Shown here: piece by piece, positions 1-10,008 of the stretch
Numbering within the stretch: the stretch's first letter is position 1
Layout: each line of letters begins with the position of its first letter
Origin: Devosia chinhatensis
GTDB lineage: Bacteria; Pseudomonadota; Alphaproteobacteria; Rhizobiales; Devosiaceae
DNA length: 64,000 nucleotides
Assembly: GCF_000969445.1 (NCBI RefSeq)
Contig: NZ_JZEY01000061.1
Location: 793,501 to 857,500 of the forward strand
Reading direction: 5' to 3'
Made by a program: the position numbers and the translations under genes
Notes under the pieces: model-generated
The model's input: only the letters and a program-made list of their open reading frames with translations
Told to the model about the DNA's origin: nothing
Database searches by the model: none

Positions 1-575
1 ACAGAGGCAGCCTTTGCCAGAGCCGAGAGCAGCGCAAAATAGGGCCCCGCCGGTTGCCCGTCCGGGGGTATGCACATGAGCCCCACGACATCGAGCCCGT
101 GCACGTCCCGACACCGCGCGACGAAGTCGGCCGTCTCGTCCACGGCAATGCCTGCCTTTTGCGGCTCGGCGCCGATATTGACCTGTACGAAGCAGGGGAG
201 CGATCGGCCGAGCCGGTGCATTTCCTGGGCCAGAACACCCGCCAGCTTGTCGCGATCCACGCTTTCGATCACATCGAACAGCGCCACGGCGTCCCGGACC
301 TTGTTGGTCTGCAAAGGCCCGATCAGGTGCAGCTGAACATCCGGATAGCGCTGGCGAAGCTCAGGCCATTTATCCTTGGCCTCCTGCACCCGGTTCTCAC
401 CGAACACTGTCTGGCCAGCCTCGAGAAACGGCTCGATGTCACTCGCCGAAAATGTCTTGGAGACCGCGACCAGTTCCACGTCCTCGGGCGGCGCCCCGAA
501 GCGGCGGCGCGCCTTTTCCATGCGCGAGCGGATATAGTCGAGCGCTGTTTGCGCATTGGCGGCGCTGTTGGCCAT
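1..575 (-). CDS. yggS: YggS/PROSC-family PLP-binding protein (3' end lies outside window)
   Basis: Pyridoxal-phosphate homeostasis protein, a cytosolic fold-type III PLP binder with no known catalytic reaction. The reading frame is open from the ATG at 573-575 to the window edge, giving about 191 of the usual 220-230 residues. The PLP-binding lysine is K40 in VAVSKTF. Family motifs follow in order: GENRVQEA, HLIGPLQTNK, VNIGAEPQKAG and GLMCIPP. It is divergent from leuS, with 130 bp between the two starts. In related alphaproteobacteria yggS also lies next to leuS. The C-terminus is missing only because the window begins here. Confidence 0.93.
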   Translation of the reverse strand, partial: MANSAANAQTALDYIRSRMEKARRRFGAPPEDVELVAVSKTFSASDIEPFLEAGQTVFGENRVQEAKDKWPELRQRYPDVQLHLIGPLQTNKVRDAVALFDVIESVDRDKLAGVLAQEMHRLGRSLPCFVQVNIGAEPQKAGIAVDETADFVARCRDVHGLDVVGLMCIPPDGQPAGPYFALLSALAKAAS

Positions 576-705
576 GTGTCGGCCCCGTTGCTGTTGACCT
601 GATGGGGGATTTCTGGTGATGGTCCGGTAGCCAAAAACCCCTGAAAACGCAAGCTGCGCCGCCTGTTGCGCTGGTGCCTGCGTTAATCTTGCAAGGACGA
701 TCAAA

Positions 706-3315
706 GTGAGCGGTGAACGCTACAATCCGCGCGAAAGCGAACCGAAATGGCAGAAGGTCTGGGACGAGCGCCAGAGCTTCGTGACGTCCAACGAGGATCC
801 GCGCGAGCCCTACTACGTCCTTGAAATGTTCCCCTATCCCTCCGGCCGCATCCATATGGGCCATGTGCGCAACTATTCCATGGGCGACGTCGTGGCGCGC
901 TATCACCGCGCCCGCGGCAAGAACGTGCTGCACCCCATGGGCTGGGACGCCTTTGGCCTGCCGGCAGAAAATGCTGCCATCGAGCGCAAGACCCATCCCG
1001 GCACCTGGACCTATGCCAATATCGAAGCGATGAAGAAGCAGCTCAAGTCGATGGGCCTGTCCATCGACTGGACGCGCGAGATCGCCACCTGCTCGCCCGA
1101 TTACTACCGGCATCAGCAGGCCATGTTCATCGACATGCTTGCCGCCGGTCTAGTCACGCGCAAATCCTCCAAGGTCAATTGGGACCCGGTCGACATGACC
1201 GTGCTGGCCAACGAGCAGGTAATCGACGGCAAGGGCTGGCGCTCCGGCGCGCCCGTCGAGCAGCGCGAGCTCACGCAATGGTTCTTCAAGATTTCCGACT
1301 TTGCCGAGGACCTGCTGGGTGCCCTTGATGGCCTCAAGGATTGGCCGGAAAAAGTACGCGTCATGCAGCGCAACTGGATCGGAAAGTCTGAAGGCCTGCG
1401 CCTCTTGTTCGAACTGGTTCCCAGCGACGTGACCAACGCGACCGCCGTCGAAGTATTCACCACTCGGCCCGATACGATCTTCGGGGCGTCCTTTATTGCC
1501 CTTTCGCCCGATCACCCGCTGACCGCGGGCCTGGCCGCAAACAATGCGGAACTGGCTGACTTCGTCGCCGAATTTCATCGTCAGGGCACTGCGACCGAGA
1601 CGCTCGAAAAGGCCGAAAAGAAAGGCATTTTCACCGGGCTTCGCGTGAAACATCCGGTACTCAAGGGCGAGACCCTGCCCGTCTATGTCGCCAATTTCGT
1701 CCTGATGGACTACGGGACCGGCGCCGTCTTCGGCTGCCCGGCCCACGACCAGCGCGATCTCGATTTCGCTCACAAATACGATCTCCCGGTCAAGCCGGTC
1801 GTTCTGCCGCCCGGCGCCGATGCAGCGAACTTTGAGATTGGCGACGATGCCTATGTCGATGCTGGCAGCATCTTCAACTCGGGCTTCCTTGATGGTCTGT
1901 CCATCGACGAGGCCAAGGCCAGGATCGCCGAGCATTTCGGCGCTCGTTCGGTCGATGGCCAGGTTCAGGGCAAGGTGGAGGTCAATTACCGCCTGCGCGA
2001 TTGGGGTATTTCCCGCCAGCGCTATTGGGGCTGTCCGATCCCGGTCATTCACTGCGAGGTCTGTGGCACCCTCCCCGTCCCCAAGAAGGACCTGCCCGTT
2101 GTGCTGCCCGAGGATGTCACCTTCGACAAGCCCGGGAACGCCCTCGACCATCACCCGACCTGGAAGCACGTCAATTGCCCGCTATGTGGCGGCGCGGCGC
2201 GCCGCGAGACGGATACGATGGATACGTTCGTGGACTCGTCCTGGTATTTTGCCCGTTTCACCGCGCCGGATGCCGACACGCCGACCATTCCGGCCATTGC
2301 GGATCGCTGGTTACCCGTCGACCAGTACATTGGCGGTATCGAACACGCGATCCTGCATCTGCTTTACTCGCGCTACTTCACCCGCGCCATGAAGGCCACC
2401 GGCCATGTCGGGCTGGACGAACCGTTCAAGGGCCTTTTCACCCAAGGCATGGTCACGCACGAGACCTATCGGTCGCAGACCGGCGAATGGGTGCCGCCGA
2501 CCGACATTGTCTTCGATACCGATGGTGACCAGCGCACCGCCCGCCATGCCAGGACTGGCGCGCCGATTCAGATCGGCTCCGTCGAGAAGATGAGCAAGTC
2601 CAAGAAGAACGTCGTTGACCCTGACGAGATCGTCGCCGGCTATGGGGCCGATACGGCACGCTGGTTCATGCTGTCGGACTCTCCGCCCGAACGTGACGTG
2701 CAATGGACTGAAGCCGGGGTTGAAGGCGCAAGCCGTTTTCAGCAACGCGTCTGGCGCCTCGTTCAGGACACAGTCGCAATCACCGAACAATCAGAAAATT
2801 CTGTTCAATCAGATGACGCGGACGCGCTGGCGCTGCGCAAGATTATTCATCGAACCGTTGCCGGCATCGCCCAGGACATCGAAGGGCTGGGCTTCAATCG
2901 TGCCGTGGCGCGGATCTATGAACTGACCAATGCCCTCGCCAAGGCAAGGGATGTGGCAAAGGGACCGGCACTCCGCGACGCTCTTGTCGAAGGCGCGGAA
3001 AAACTGGTGCTGCTGATCAACCCGATGATGCCCCATCTCGCTGAAAGCTGCTGGGAGCTTCTGGGCAAACAAGGCCTTGCCGCCGATGCCCCTTGGCCCG
3101 ACGTCGATGCAACGCTCCTCGTGGACGACGACGTTACCTTGCCCATTCAGATCAATGGCAAGCGTCGGGCAGAGATTGTCGTAGCCAAAGGCAAGGCCGC
3201 TGCCGAAGTCGAAACGCTCGTTCTGGCGCTGGAAGAGGTGCAAAAAGCGCTCGATGGTAAGGCTCCCAAGAAGATCGTGGTTGTTCCTGACCGCATCGTC
3301 AATGTGGTCGTCTAG
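706..3315 (+). CDS. leuS: Leucyl-tRNA synthetase
   Basis: Class I aminoacyl-tRNA synthetase that charges tRNA-Leu; 869 residues, normal for bacterial LeuRS. The ATP-binding HIGH-type motif reads HMGH at residues 50-53 and the KMSKS loop is at 628-632. The connective-peptide editing domain lies between them, and zinc-type Cys pairs (CEVCG, CPLCG) are visible around residues 450-495. A GTG start is chosen because AAGGACG lies about 8 bp upstream and the N-terminus [11 protein letters not shown] is typical. holA follows only 3 bp after the stop codon, so the two are probably co-transcribed. In many relatives an lptE-like lipoprotein gene sits between them; it is absent here. Confidence 0.98.
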   Translation: MSGERYNPRESEPKWQKVWDERQSFVTSNEDPREPYYVLEMFPYPSGRIHMGHVRNYSMGDVVARYHRARGKNVLHPMGWDAFGLPAENAAIERKTHPGTWTYANIEAMKKQLKSMGLSIDWTREIATCSPDYYRHQQAMFIDMLAAGLVTRKSSKVNWDPVDMTVLANEQVIDGKGWRSGAPVEQRELTQWFFKISDFAEDLLGALDGLKDWPEKVRVMQRNWIGKSEGLRLLFELVPSDVTNATAVEVFTTRPDTIFGASFIALSPDHPLTAGLAANNAELADFVAEFHRQGTATETLEKAEKKGIFTGLRVKHPVLKGETLPVYVANFVLMDYGTGAVFGCPAHDQRDLDFAHKYDLPVKPVVLPPGADAANFEIGDDAYVDAGSIFNSGFLDGLSIDEAKARIAEHFGARSVDGQVQGKVEVNYRLRDWGISRQRYWGCPIPVIHCEVCGTLPVPKKDLPVVLPEDVTFDKPGNALDHHPTWKHVNCPLCGGAARRETDTMDTFVDSSWYFARFTAPDADTPTIPAIADRWLPVDQYIGGIEHAILHLLYSRYFTRAMKATGHVGLDEPFKGLFTQGMVTHETYRSQTGEWVPPTDIVFDTDGDQRTARHARTGAPIQIGSVEKMSKSKKNVVDPDEIVAGYGADTARWFMLSDSPPERDVQWTEAGVEGASRFQQRVWRLVQDTVAITEQSENSVQSDDADALALRKIIHRTVAGIAQDIEGLGFNRAVARIYELTNALAKARDVAKGPALRDALVEGAEKLVLLINPMMPHLAESCWELLGKQGLAADAPWPDVDATLLVDDDVTLPIQINGKRRAEIVVAKGKAAAEVETLVLALEEVQKALDGKAPKKIVVVPDRIVNVVV

Positions 3316-3318
3316 CCA

Positions 3319-4341
3319 GTGACGGCGCTCAAGGCTCACGAGGTGGCGCGCTTCTTGGTGCGCCCCGATCTCGACGAGGGCATTTTTCTGGCCTATGGCC
3401 CGGATGGCGGTCTTGTACGCGAGACCGCCCAACGCTTGATCCGCCACCTGAGCGGAGACGATCCCGCATCCGCCAATATTTCTGTGCTGGAGGGGGCGGA
3501 CCTGTCCTCAGATCCGTCGCAATTGCTGGTCGAGGCGCGCTCCGGGTCGCTTTTCGCCGGTAAGCGAATCATTCGTGTGCGTAACGCCACCAAGGCTCTG
3601 GTCATGCCGCTCACCGAGCTGCGGGATGACCCGGGCGGCGCTGCGATTGTTCTGGAAGCCGACAACCTGGCGCCGCGGGATGCCTTGCGGGCTTTGGTAG
3701 AAGCAGCAAAGTTCGGCCGCGCCCTCCCGTGCTATCCGGACAGTGATGAAACGCTGATGGCGCTGATGCGCGAAACCTTCAATCAGGCCGCTATTCGCAT
3801 CGATAATGATGTTGTTCCCACACTGCGGGAAATATTGGGTAATGACCGTGAAATCACCCGCAGGGAGCTCGAAAAGCTTACCCTTTATGCAGCGAATACT
3901 AAACTCCTGACGCGCGATGACGTTCTGCTGCTGTGTGCGGATAATGGCGTGCTGGCGATCGATGCCATCTTGGACGCAACAGGGAATGGGCATGCCGAAA
4001 AGCTCGAATTGGCGCTTAATCGGGCTTTGGCCGCCAATGTCAATCCGCAGCAGCTGCTGGCCATGCTGACTAACCATTTTGCCAATCTGCGGCGTTGGCG
4101 CACGGATGTGGATGCGGGCAGAAGCGCTCGCGCGGTTCTTGAGGCGACCAAGCCGCGGCCGCATTTTTCACGAATGGCATCTCTTGAGCAGCAATTGCGA
4201 CTATGGGGCGATCGCGCCTTGGGAACAGCTAGCGACCGGCTTCTCCAGGCGACGTCGGATACACGGCGGCGGCCAGTCCTGGCCGAAGCCGTACTACGTC
4301 GCACGACCCTCGCTCTCTGCATGATGGCTGCGGCAAGCTGA
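3319..4341 (+). CDS. holA: DNA polymerase III delta subunit
   Basis: Clamp-loader delta subunit, which opens the beta sliding clamp; 340 residues, the usual length. The N-terminal AAA+-like fold contains IFLAYGPDGGLVRETAQRL and lacks a true Walker A motif, as expected for delta. The C-terminal helical collar region (QQLLAMLTNHFANLRRW) matches the family. The start is a GTG 3 bp after the leuS stop with only a weak Shine-Dalgarno, suggesting translational coupling. The gene converges on parB, with 48 bp between them that contain a parS-like site. Confidence 0.93.
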   Translation: MTALKAHEVARFLVRPDLDEGIFLAYGPDGGLVRETAQRLIRHLSGDDPASANISVLEGADLSSDPSQLLVEARSGSLFAGKRIIRVRNATKALVMPLTELRDDPGGAAIVLEADNLAPRDALRALVEAAKFGRALPCYPDSDETLMALMRETFNQAAIRIDNDVVPTLREILGNDREITRRELEKLTLYAANTKLLTRDDVLLLCADNGVLAIDAILDATGNGHAEKLELALNRALAANVNPQQLLAMLTNHFANLRRWRTDVDAGRSARAVLEATKPRPHFSRMASLEQQLRLWGDRALGTASDRLLQATSDTRRRPVLAEAVLRRTTLALCMMAAAS

Positions 4342-4356
4342 CTTGCTTACCGGGGC

Positions 4357-4372
4357 GGTTTCACGTGGAACA
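4357..4372. promoter_or_regulatory. parS-like ParB-binding site
   Basis: 16-bp near-palindrome GGTTTCACGTGGAACA between the convergent ends of holA and parB. It resembles the bacterial parS consensus TGTTTCACGTGAAACA. This copy has no GANTC motif, unlike most of the other parS-like sites in the window. Confidence 0.75.
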
Positions 4373-4389
4373 CTTGTTCGATCATGGCC

Positions 4390-5268
4390 CTAATTGCTGC
4401 GTCCGGTCAGGCGAACACAAATATCGTCCAATTGCTCAAGGGTTTTGTACCGTATCTCGAGCCTGCCCCCGCGCTCTGAATGATTAAGTGCGACGCTCAG
4501 CCCCAAGGCATCCGACAAACGACGCTCGAGTGCGACCGTGTCGGCGTCCCGCGACTCACTGCTGCCAATAGTCGGCTTGCGCTTGGGCAAATCCCTTTGC
4601 TGGCTCAACGCTTCGGCTTCGCGCACAGAAAGGCCCTTGTCGACAATCTGCTGAGCCAGCCCCGCAGGATCCTCTACGGTGATGAGGGTGCGGGCATGGC
4701 CCGCCGTGAGTGTGCCGCTCGCCACCATGCCGCGAACATCCTCGGGCAGACGCAGCAGCCGCAGTGTGTTGGCGACATGCGACCGGCTCTTACCGATGAC
4801 CTGGGCTAAGTCCTGCTGTGTGTAATCGAACTGCTCGATCAGCTGCCCATATCCCATCGCTTCTTCAAGTGGGTTGAGATCGGCACGCTGAACGTTTTCG
4901 ATAATTGCAAGTTCCAGGGCTTCCTTGTCATCGACCTCACGGACGATCACCGGCACATCGTGCAGGCCGGCTCTCTGCGCTGCCCGCCAGCGCCGCTCTC
5001 CGGCGATGAGCTCGAAGATGTTGGGGTCATCCGTAGGCCGCACGAGAAGCGGCGACATCACCCCCTTCTCCCGGATCGAATTGGTCAGTTCTTCCAATTG
5101 ATCTGGATCGAAGGTTCGCCGCGGGTTGGCGCGATTGGCGATGATGAAGTCGACTGGCAGACGTTTGCTGCCAGAAGCCGATTCGGTGACGCGCGCACCT
5201 TCCATAACGGCCATGTCGCCGATCAATGCCGCAAGGCCCCGCCCAAGGCGTGCTGGTTTATCGGTCAT
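4390..5268 (-). CDS. parB: Chromosome-partitioning protein ParB
   Basis: CTP-dependent DNA clamp that loads at parS sites and spreads to segregate the origin region; 292 residues. Motifs: NPRRTF (residues 48-53), the CTP-binding/arginine box GERRWRA (90-96) and ENVQRADLNPLEE (124-136). The helix-turn-helix that reads parS lies at about 150-172. A short C-terminal dimerisation segment ends IRYKTLEQLDDI. The gene follows parA by 9 bp in one operon. Its probable target sites (parS-like palindromes) are scattered through the window, including one just beyond its 3' end. Confidence 0.98.
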   Translation of the reverse strand: MTDKPARLGRGLAALIGDMAVMEGARVTESASGSKRLPVDFIIANRANPRRTFDPDQLEELTNSIREKGVMSPLLVRPTDDPNIFELIAGERRWRAAQRAGLHDVPVIVREVDDKEALELAIIENVQRADLNPLEEAMGYGQLIEQFDYTQQDLAQVIGKSRSHVANTLRLLRLPEDVRGMVASGTLTAGHARTLITVEDPAGLAQQIVDKGLSVREAEALSQQRDLPKRKPTIGSSESRDADTVALERRLSDALGLSVALNHSERGGRLEIRYKTLEQLDDICVRLTGRSN

Positions 5269-5277
5269 GTCAGGCTC

Positions 5278-6078
5278 CTAAGCTGCATTGAGCCGCCGCT
5301 CACGGCGGATCACTTCGGTGGCGAGACGCAGATAAGCCTGGCTGCCGGCACATTTGAGATCATAGAGCAGAGCAGGCTTGCCATAGGATGGCGCTTCGCT
5401 CAGTCGCACATTTCTGGGGATGACGGTCTCATAGACCAGCTCTCCCATTTCGCTGCGCACATCCGCCAGAACCTGCTCGCTGAGATTGTTGCGCTTGTCG
5501 AACATGGTCATCACGACGCCCTGTATCGACAAGCGCGGATTGAGCGTCGAGCGGATCTGCTCGATCGTCTGCAACAGCTGGCTTAATCCTTCGAGGGCAA
5601 AGAATTCGCATTGCAAGGGCACGAGCACCGCGTCGGCCGCCACCAGCGAATTAACCGTCAACAGATTGAGGGATGGTGGGCAGTCGATCAGGATATAGCT
5701 CACCGCCTGATCATTGATCAGCAGACCACTTAAATCCTTGAACGCGTTGCGCAGCTTGAAGGCGCGATCCTGCTGGCCGGCAATGGTCAGTTCGACACCC
5801 AGAAGATCCATGGTGGATGGCACGATGGCTACATTTGGTACACTGGTCATGATTGCCGCTGACGGAACATCGGATTCCCCCACCAGCACGTCATAGGCCG
5901 ATACGCTGCGATCCGTTCGGGAGATTCCCAATCCCGTCGAAGCATTGCCTTGAGGATCGAGGTCCACAATCAGAACCCGCTCGCCGATGGCAGCAAGTGC
6001 CGTGGCAAGGTTGATGGCGGTCGTGGTCTTGCCAACGCCGCCCTTCTGATTGGCCAAAGTCAAAATCCGGGGTGCCAA
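5278..6078 (-). CDS. parA: Chromosome-partitioning ATPase ParA
   Basis: Deviant Walker-type ATPase that forms a DNA-bound gradient and pulls ParB-parS complexes apart; 266 residues. The Walker A box KGGVGKTT is at residues 12-19, including the signature lysine K12. The Walker A' segment VDLDPQGN is at 38-45 and the Walker B-like strand reads YILIDCPPSL. The rsmG stop is 18 bp upstream and parB follows by 9 bp, so the mnmG-rsmG-parA-parB order is probably one transcript. Confidence 0.98.
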   Translation of the reverse strand: MAPRILTLANQKGGVGKTTTAINLATALAAIGERVLIVDLDPQGNASTGLGISRTDRSVSAYDVLVGESDVPSAAIMTSVPNVAIVPSTMDLLGVELTIAGQQDRAFKLRNAFKDLSGLLINDQAVSYILIDCPPSLNLLTVNSLVAADAVLVPLQCEFFALEGLSQLLQTIEQIRSTLNPRLSIQGVVMTMFDKRNNLSEQVLADVRSEMGELVYETVIPRNVRLSEAPSYGKPALLYDLKCAGSQAYLRLATEVIRRERRLNAA

Positions 6079-6096
6079 ATTGGCCTCCGTGTGCCG

Positions 6097-6747
6097 CTAA
6101 CTCACTGATTTGCGCCGCAGATTCGTGAGGGTTAGCATCACGCCGCGCACGTCGGTGTCACTGGGCTGTATTAACACATCATAAAGCCAATGCGCACCCG
6201 ATTCGGAGAGCTCATCAACATGTTCCGCGCCTTTGTGTAGCAAGGCGCGCGTATGTGCGGCGAAGAACGGTTCCATCCAGGCGCATAATTGCGGCAATGC
6301 CGCCAGGGCACGGGAGGTGATCACGTCAGGGACGCCTGTTTCACGTGAATCAATTTGGTCGCTGCGGCGCCCGATCACGCTGACATTGAGATCAAGTTCG
6401 CGAGCCACAGTCCGTAGAAAGCTGACCTTGCGCGCAATTGGTTCGACCAGGACAAACTTCCTGTCTGAACCCTTTGACGCTATGGCCAACGGCAATGCCG
6501 GGAAGCCCCCACCGCTGCCGAGATCGAGAAAAAGCCGGTCGCTCGCTTGTGTAAGGGTCAACAACTGCAAGCTGTCGGCGAAATGCCGGCTCCAGACATC
6601 CTTCAATGTTTCACGTGAAACAAGATTCTGAACGCTCTGCCATTTTTCGAGCAGTTTGGCATAGGATTCCAAGTCCGCTGCCACGTCTTCATAGGGACGG
6701 CTGAAATACGGGCTATAGGGTTTGATAACGTCAGCGACAGCCATCAC
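6097..6747 (-). CDS. rsmG: 16S rRNA (guanine-N7) methyltransferase RsmG (GidB)
   Basis: SAM-dependent methyltransferase that modifies G527 of 16S rRNA; 216 residues. The SAM-binding motif [11 protein letters not shown] lies at about residues 73-83. The gene overlaps the mnmG stop by 4 bp (ATGA), implying translational coupling. Two parS-like sites are embedded in the coding sequence at 6337-6352 and 6607-6622; the second is a perfect consensus palindrome. Part of the codon choice in this gene therefore appears to be constrained by ParB binding. Confidence 0.96.
   Translation of the reverse strand: MMAVADVIKPYSPYFSRPYEDVAADLESYAKLLEKWQSVQNLVSRETLKDVWSRHFADSLQLLTLTQASDRLFLDLGSGGGFPALPLAIASKGSDRKFVLVEPIARKVSFLRTVARELDLNVSVIGRRSDQIDSRETGVPDVITSRALAALPQLCAWMEPFFAAHTRALLHKGAEHVDELSESGAHWLYDVLIQPSDTDVRGVMLTLTNLRRKSVS
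6337..6352. promoter_or_regulatory. parS-like site with embedded GANTC (inside rsmG)
   Basis: TGTTTCACGTGAATCA differs from the parS consensus at one base. That substitution creates GAATC, a CcrM-type GANTC methylation site, inside one arm. Confidence 0.8.
6607..6622. promoter_or_regulatory. Perfect consensus parS site (inside rsmG)
   Basis: TGTTTCACGTGAAACA is an exact 16-bp match to the canonical bacterial parS palindrome. It lies in the 5' part of rsmG, about 0.5 kb upstream of parA in transcription order. It is the only perfect copy in the window and carries no GANTC. Confidence 0.92.
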
Positions 6748-8606
6748 CCAGCCTTGCGCAGCGTTCCACGCCGCAGGATAGCCAGCAATAGGGTGATCGC
6801 GGCTGGTGTCATCCCATCGATGGCCTGCGCTTGCGCAATGGTCTGCGGCCGGTGCTGCGACAACTTATTGCGCAATTCCATCGAAAGACCGGGGATAGCA
6901 GCATAGTCCAGATCATCGGGTATCGCGCGTTGCTCATCCCGTCGCATGCTGTCGATATCGGATTTCTGTCGGTCGAGGTAGACCGCATATTGCGCGTCAA
7001 TGCCAACTTGCTCAAACACCGCCGAATCGATTTCGGCAAGTTCAGGCCAGAGCGTATGGAGATCCTTGGCGCCCAACTCAGGGTATGACAATAGCTCGAA
7101 TGCTGTGCGGCGGCGACCGTCTTCATTGACAGCGAGACCAGCTTTGCGGGCTTCGCTCGGTGATGTGGTCAGGGTGTCGAGCAGGCTACGCGCATGGGCC
7201 ACCTTGGCCGATTTCTCTCGATAAAGCGCCGCACGCTCCCGCGCGACCAATCCGCATTCCAGCCCGATCGGGGTCAGTCGCTGGTCCGCGTTGTCAGCAC
7301 GCAGGTGCAACCGAAATTCGGCGCGTGACGTGAACATGCGATAGGGCTCACTCACCCCCCGCGTCACCAGATCATCGATCATCACACCGAGATAGCTGTC
7401 GGTCCGCGACAGGATCAGCGGCTTGGCTCCCGTGGTCGACAAAGCGGCATTGGCGCCTGCCAACAGGCCTTGCGCCCCAGCCTCTTCATATCCGGTCGTG
7501 CCATTGATCTGGCCCGCCAGGTACAGACCGGGCTGCCTTTTTACCTCAAGTGTCGGCCGAAGTTCCCGCGGGTCAACGTAATCGTATTCGATGGCGTAGC
7601 CAGGCCGGATGATGTCGACTTGCTCGAGCCCGGGCATAGATCGCAGAAACTGCGCCTGCACCTCTTCCGGCAACGATGTGGAAAGCCCATTGGGATAGAC
7701 CGTATGATCATCCAGGCCCTCGGGCTCGAGGAAAATCTGGTGGCTGTCGCGGTCTGCGAACCGCACGATCTTGTCCTCGATCGATGGACAATAGCGGGGG
7801 CCCCGCGACTGGATGCGACCGGAATACATGGCCGAGCGATGCAGATTATCGCTGATGATGCGATGCGTTTCCGCCATGGTCCGCGTGATGTGGCATGAAA
7901 TCTGCGGAGTCGTGATGGCGCGGGTCAGGGCGGAGAATGGTTCCGGCGGATCATCGCCCTGCTGCTCTTCAAGCACGCTATAATTGATGGTTTTGCCATT
8001 AAGGCGCGCCGGAGTGCCGGTCTTTAACCGTCCAAGCTGCAAGCCAAGGCCTTCCAGTCGGGTGGAGAGGCCCAGCACCGGCTTTTCGCCCAGCCGCCCG
8101 GCTGGGATCGTTTCGTCGCCCCGATGAATGAGGCCACGCAGGAATGTGCCAGTGGTCAAGACGACGGCCTTGGTCCCGAACCGACGGCCGTCCAGGAGAC
8201 GCACACCAGTAATGGCGCCCGCGGTCACCTCGAGATCGTCAACCTCGCCTTCGATGACCTCCAGATTGGTTTGGGCCTTGATGGCGGCCTGCATGGCCTG
8301 GCGATAGAGTTTGCGGTCGGCCTGCGCGCGCGGCCCCCTGACAGCCGGGCCCTTGCGGCGGTTGAGAACTCGAAACTGGATGCCTGCAGCATCGGCGACG
8401 CAGCCCATCAAGCCGTCGAGAGCGTCAATCTCACGCACGAGATGGCCTTTGCCCAGGCCCCCGATAGCCGGATTGCAGCTCATCTCGCCAATCGTGGCGA
8501 ATTGGTGGGTAATCAGCGCAGTGGGAACGCCGAGACGTGCGGCCGCCGCTGCGGCTTCCGTGCCCGCATGTCCGCCACCCACGACGATGACAGCGTAATC
8601 ACTCAT
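6744..8606 (-). CDS. mnmG: tRNA uridine-5-carboxymethylaminomethyl modification enzyme MnmG (GidA)
   Basis: FAD-dependent partner of MnmE that modifies wobble uridine 34 of several tRNAs; 620 residues, the usual size. The FAD dinucleotide-binding motif GGGHAGTEA is at residues 10-18. The family signature [11 protein letters not shown] is at 44-54, and the catalytic-loop segment [11 protein letters not shown] is further on. The C-terminal domain binds MnmE. The stop overlaps the rsmG start. Two parS-like palindromes lie between this gene and mnmE. Confidence 0.98.
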   Translation of the reverse strand: MSDYAVIVVGGGHAGTEAAAAAARLGVPTALITHQFATIGEMSCNPAIGGLGKGHLVREIDALDGLMGCVADAAGIQFRVLNRRKGPAVRGPRAQADRKLYRQAMQAAIKAQTNLEVIEGEVDDLEVTAGAITGVRLLDGRRFGTKAVVLTTGTFLRGLIHRGDETIPAGRLGEKPVLGLSTRLEGLGLQLGRLKTGTPARLNGKTINYSVLEEQQGDDPPEPFSALTRAITTPQISCHITRTMAETHRIISDNLHRSAMYSGRIQSRGPRYCPSIEDKIVRFADRDSHQIFLEPEGLDDHTVYPNGLSTSLPEEVQAQFLRSMPGLEQVDIIRPGYAIEYDYVDPRELRPTLEVKRQPGLYLAGQINGTTGYEEAGAQGLLAGANAALSTTGAKPLILSRTDSYLGVMIDDLVTRGVSEPYRMFTSRAEFRLHLRADNADQRLTPIGLECGLVARERAALYREKSAKVAHARSLLDTLTTSPSEARKAGLAVNEDGRRRTAFELLSYPELGAKDLHTLWPELAEIDSAVFEQVGIDAQYAVYLDRQKSDIDSMRRDEQRAIPDDLDYAAIPGLSMELRNKLSQHRPQTIAQAQAIDGMTPAAITLLLAILRRGTLRKAG

Positions 8607-8638
8607 GATAGGACTCCATGGCTGTTCCCATAGGCCAA

Positions 8639-8654
8639 TGTTTCACGTGAATCA
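8639..8654. promoter_or_regulatory. parS-like site with embedded GANTC (mnmE-mnmG gap)
   Basis: TGTTTCACGTGAATCA, identical to the 6337-6352 site, lies in the 88-bp gap just upstream of mnmG. GAATC supplies the CcrM motif. Confidence 0.82.
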
Positions 8655-8681
8655 ATTGAGATCCCTGTCGGGCGCCTTGCG

Positions 8682-8697
8682 CGTTTCACGTGAATCA
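8682..8697. promoter_or_regulatory. parS-like site with embedded GANTC overlapping the mnmE stop
   Basis: CGTTTCACGTGAATCA lies 43 bp (centre to centre) from the preceding site. Its last three bases are the complement of the mnmE stop codon. The pair forms the only tandem parS arrangement in the window. Confidence 0.8.
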
Positions 8698-9987
8698 CTT
8701 GCCGATGCAAAAGCCTGAAAACAGACGATCCAGAATCTTTTCGGAGTCTAGCCGGCCAATCATTCGCTCGAGCCCGGCCGATGCCCGGCGCAGTGATTCC
8801 GCCGCTAGTTCCCAATCGCGCAGCGCTTCTCGGGTTTCGACAAGCGCTTCAAGCGCCTGTGTTAACGCGTTCCGATCCCGTTCATGGCTGACCAGTACGG
8901 GCTCCCCCGTAGCAAAACTTTCGCCGGCGGCCTGCAGTATCTGGATCAGGTCCTTGATCCCCGATGAATGCTCCACCGACACGGACAGGTCAGTATCGGG
9001 GACAAGCGATAAATCCGCTTTCGTTCCGATTGTAATGATCCTTGCGTGTGTCTGCGGCAGCGCCATGTCGGTCACGTCAGGTGCGCGTAACCAGAGCAGG
9101 ATATCGGCATGCTTGATAGCTTCCGTGGCGCGGCGAATGCCTTCTGCTTCCGCCCGGCTTTCCGTCTCTCTGAGACCTGCCAGATCGAGCAAGATGAAAA
9201 GCTGCCCACCGATATCGAGCGGGACCTCCCGGACATCGCGGGTCGTGCCGGCTTCATCGGAGACGATGGCTATCTCCGATCGTGCCAGGGCGTTGATGAG
9301 GCTGGACTTACCGACATTGGGTGGGCCAGCCAGCGCCACCCGAATACCTTCACGAACGATCCGTCCGCTTTCGAAAGTAGCCAGCGTCGCGGCAAGCGCA
9401 ATTTCCAGGTCCGCTAGATCGTGATGCCAGGTTTCCGGCAAGGCGTCGGAGACATCGCCTTCATCGGAAAAATCAAGGCGCGCCTCGATTTCAGCTCGGA
9501 GGTTGAGAAGGGTGTCTCGCCAAGTGTCGATTTGCCTTGTGAGGCCGCCATCATAGCGGGCGAGGGCCTGCTGGCGCTGTTTTTCGGTGTCCGCGAGGAG
9601 AAGATCACCCAGCCCCTCGACGGCGAGAAGATCGAGCTTGCCATTCTCGAAGGCGCGCCTTGTGAATTCGCCAGGTTCCGCGAGACGCAGCCCGTCCTGG
9701 CTCAGCTTTGCCAGAATGGCTTTGACGCCCGCGACCGAGCCATGGACATGCAGCTCGGCGCAGTCCTCGCCGGTGAAGGAGTGCGGCGCGGGGAAAAATG
9801 CCACGAGCCCTTGATCAAGCCTTTTGTCCTGCCCGATATGGCGAAGGGCCATGGTGCGAGGCTTTGGGAGGGGGCCGACGAGCTTGGGCAGCACCGCACG
9901 AACCAAGGGGCCGGATAACCGGATGACCGCCACGCCGGCGGGTAGGGCGCCCGAAGAGAGCGCCATGATAGTGTCGCCCACCTGCAT
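8695..9987 (-). CDS. mnmE: tRNA uridine-5-carboxymethylaminomethyl modification GTPase MnmE
   Basis: GTPase that works with MnmG on tRNA wobble uridines; 430 residues, slightly short of the usual 440-460. The N-terminal folate-binding region contains FTGEDCAELHVHG (about residues 71-83). The G1 loop GPPNVGKSS is at 221-229, and the switch/G3 region includes DLAGLRETES. The C-terminus ends in the diagnostic CIGK tetrapeptide, with the catalytic cysteine fourth from the end. The gene is followed 88 bp later by mnmG. Confidence 0.97.
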   Translation of the reverse strand: MQVGDTIMALSSGALPAGVAVIRLSGPLVRAVLPKLVGPLPKPRTMALRHIGQDKRLDQGLVAFFPAPHSFTGEDCAELHVHGSVAGVKAILAKLSQDGLRLAEPGEFTRRAFENGKLDLLAVEGLGDLLLADTEKQRQQALARYDGGLTRQIDTWRDTLLNLRAEIEARLDFSDEGDVSDALPETWHHDLADLEIALAATLATFESGRIVREGIRVALAGPPNVGKSSLINALARSEIAIVSDEAGTTRDVREVPLDIGGQLFILLDLAGLRETESRAEAEGIRRATEAIKHADILLWLRAPDVTDMALPQTHARIITIGTKADLSLVPDTDLSVSVEHSSGIKDLIQILQAAGESFATGEPVLVSHERDRNALTQALEALVETREALRDWELAAESLRRASAGLERMIGRLDSEKILDRLFSGFCIGK

Positions 9988-10008
9988 GAAGACGCCCTGC
10001 CCGCTCGA

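Noticed and set aside
54..602. 182-codon frame at the window start on the plus strand
   Set aside because: It is antisense to yggS, whose PLP-binding and family motifs are unambiguous on the minus strand.
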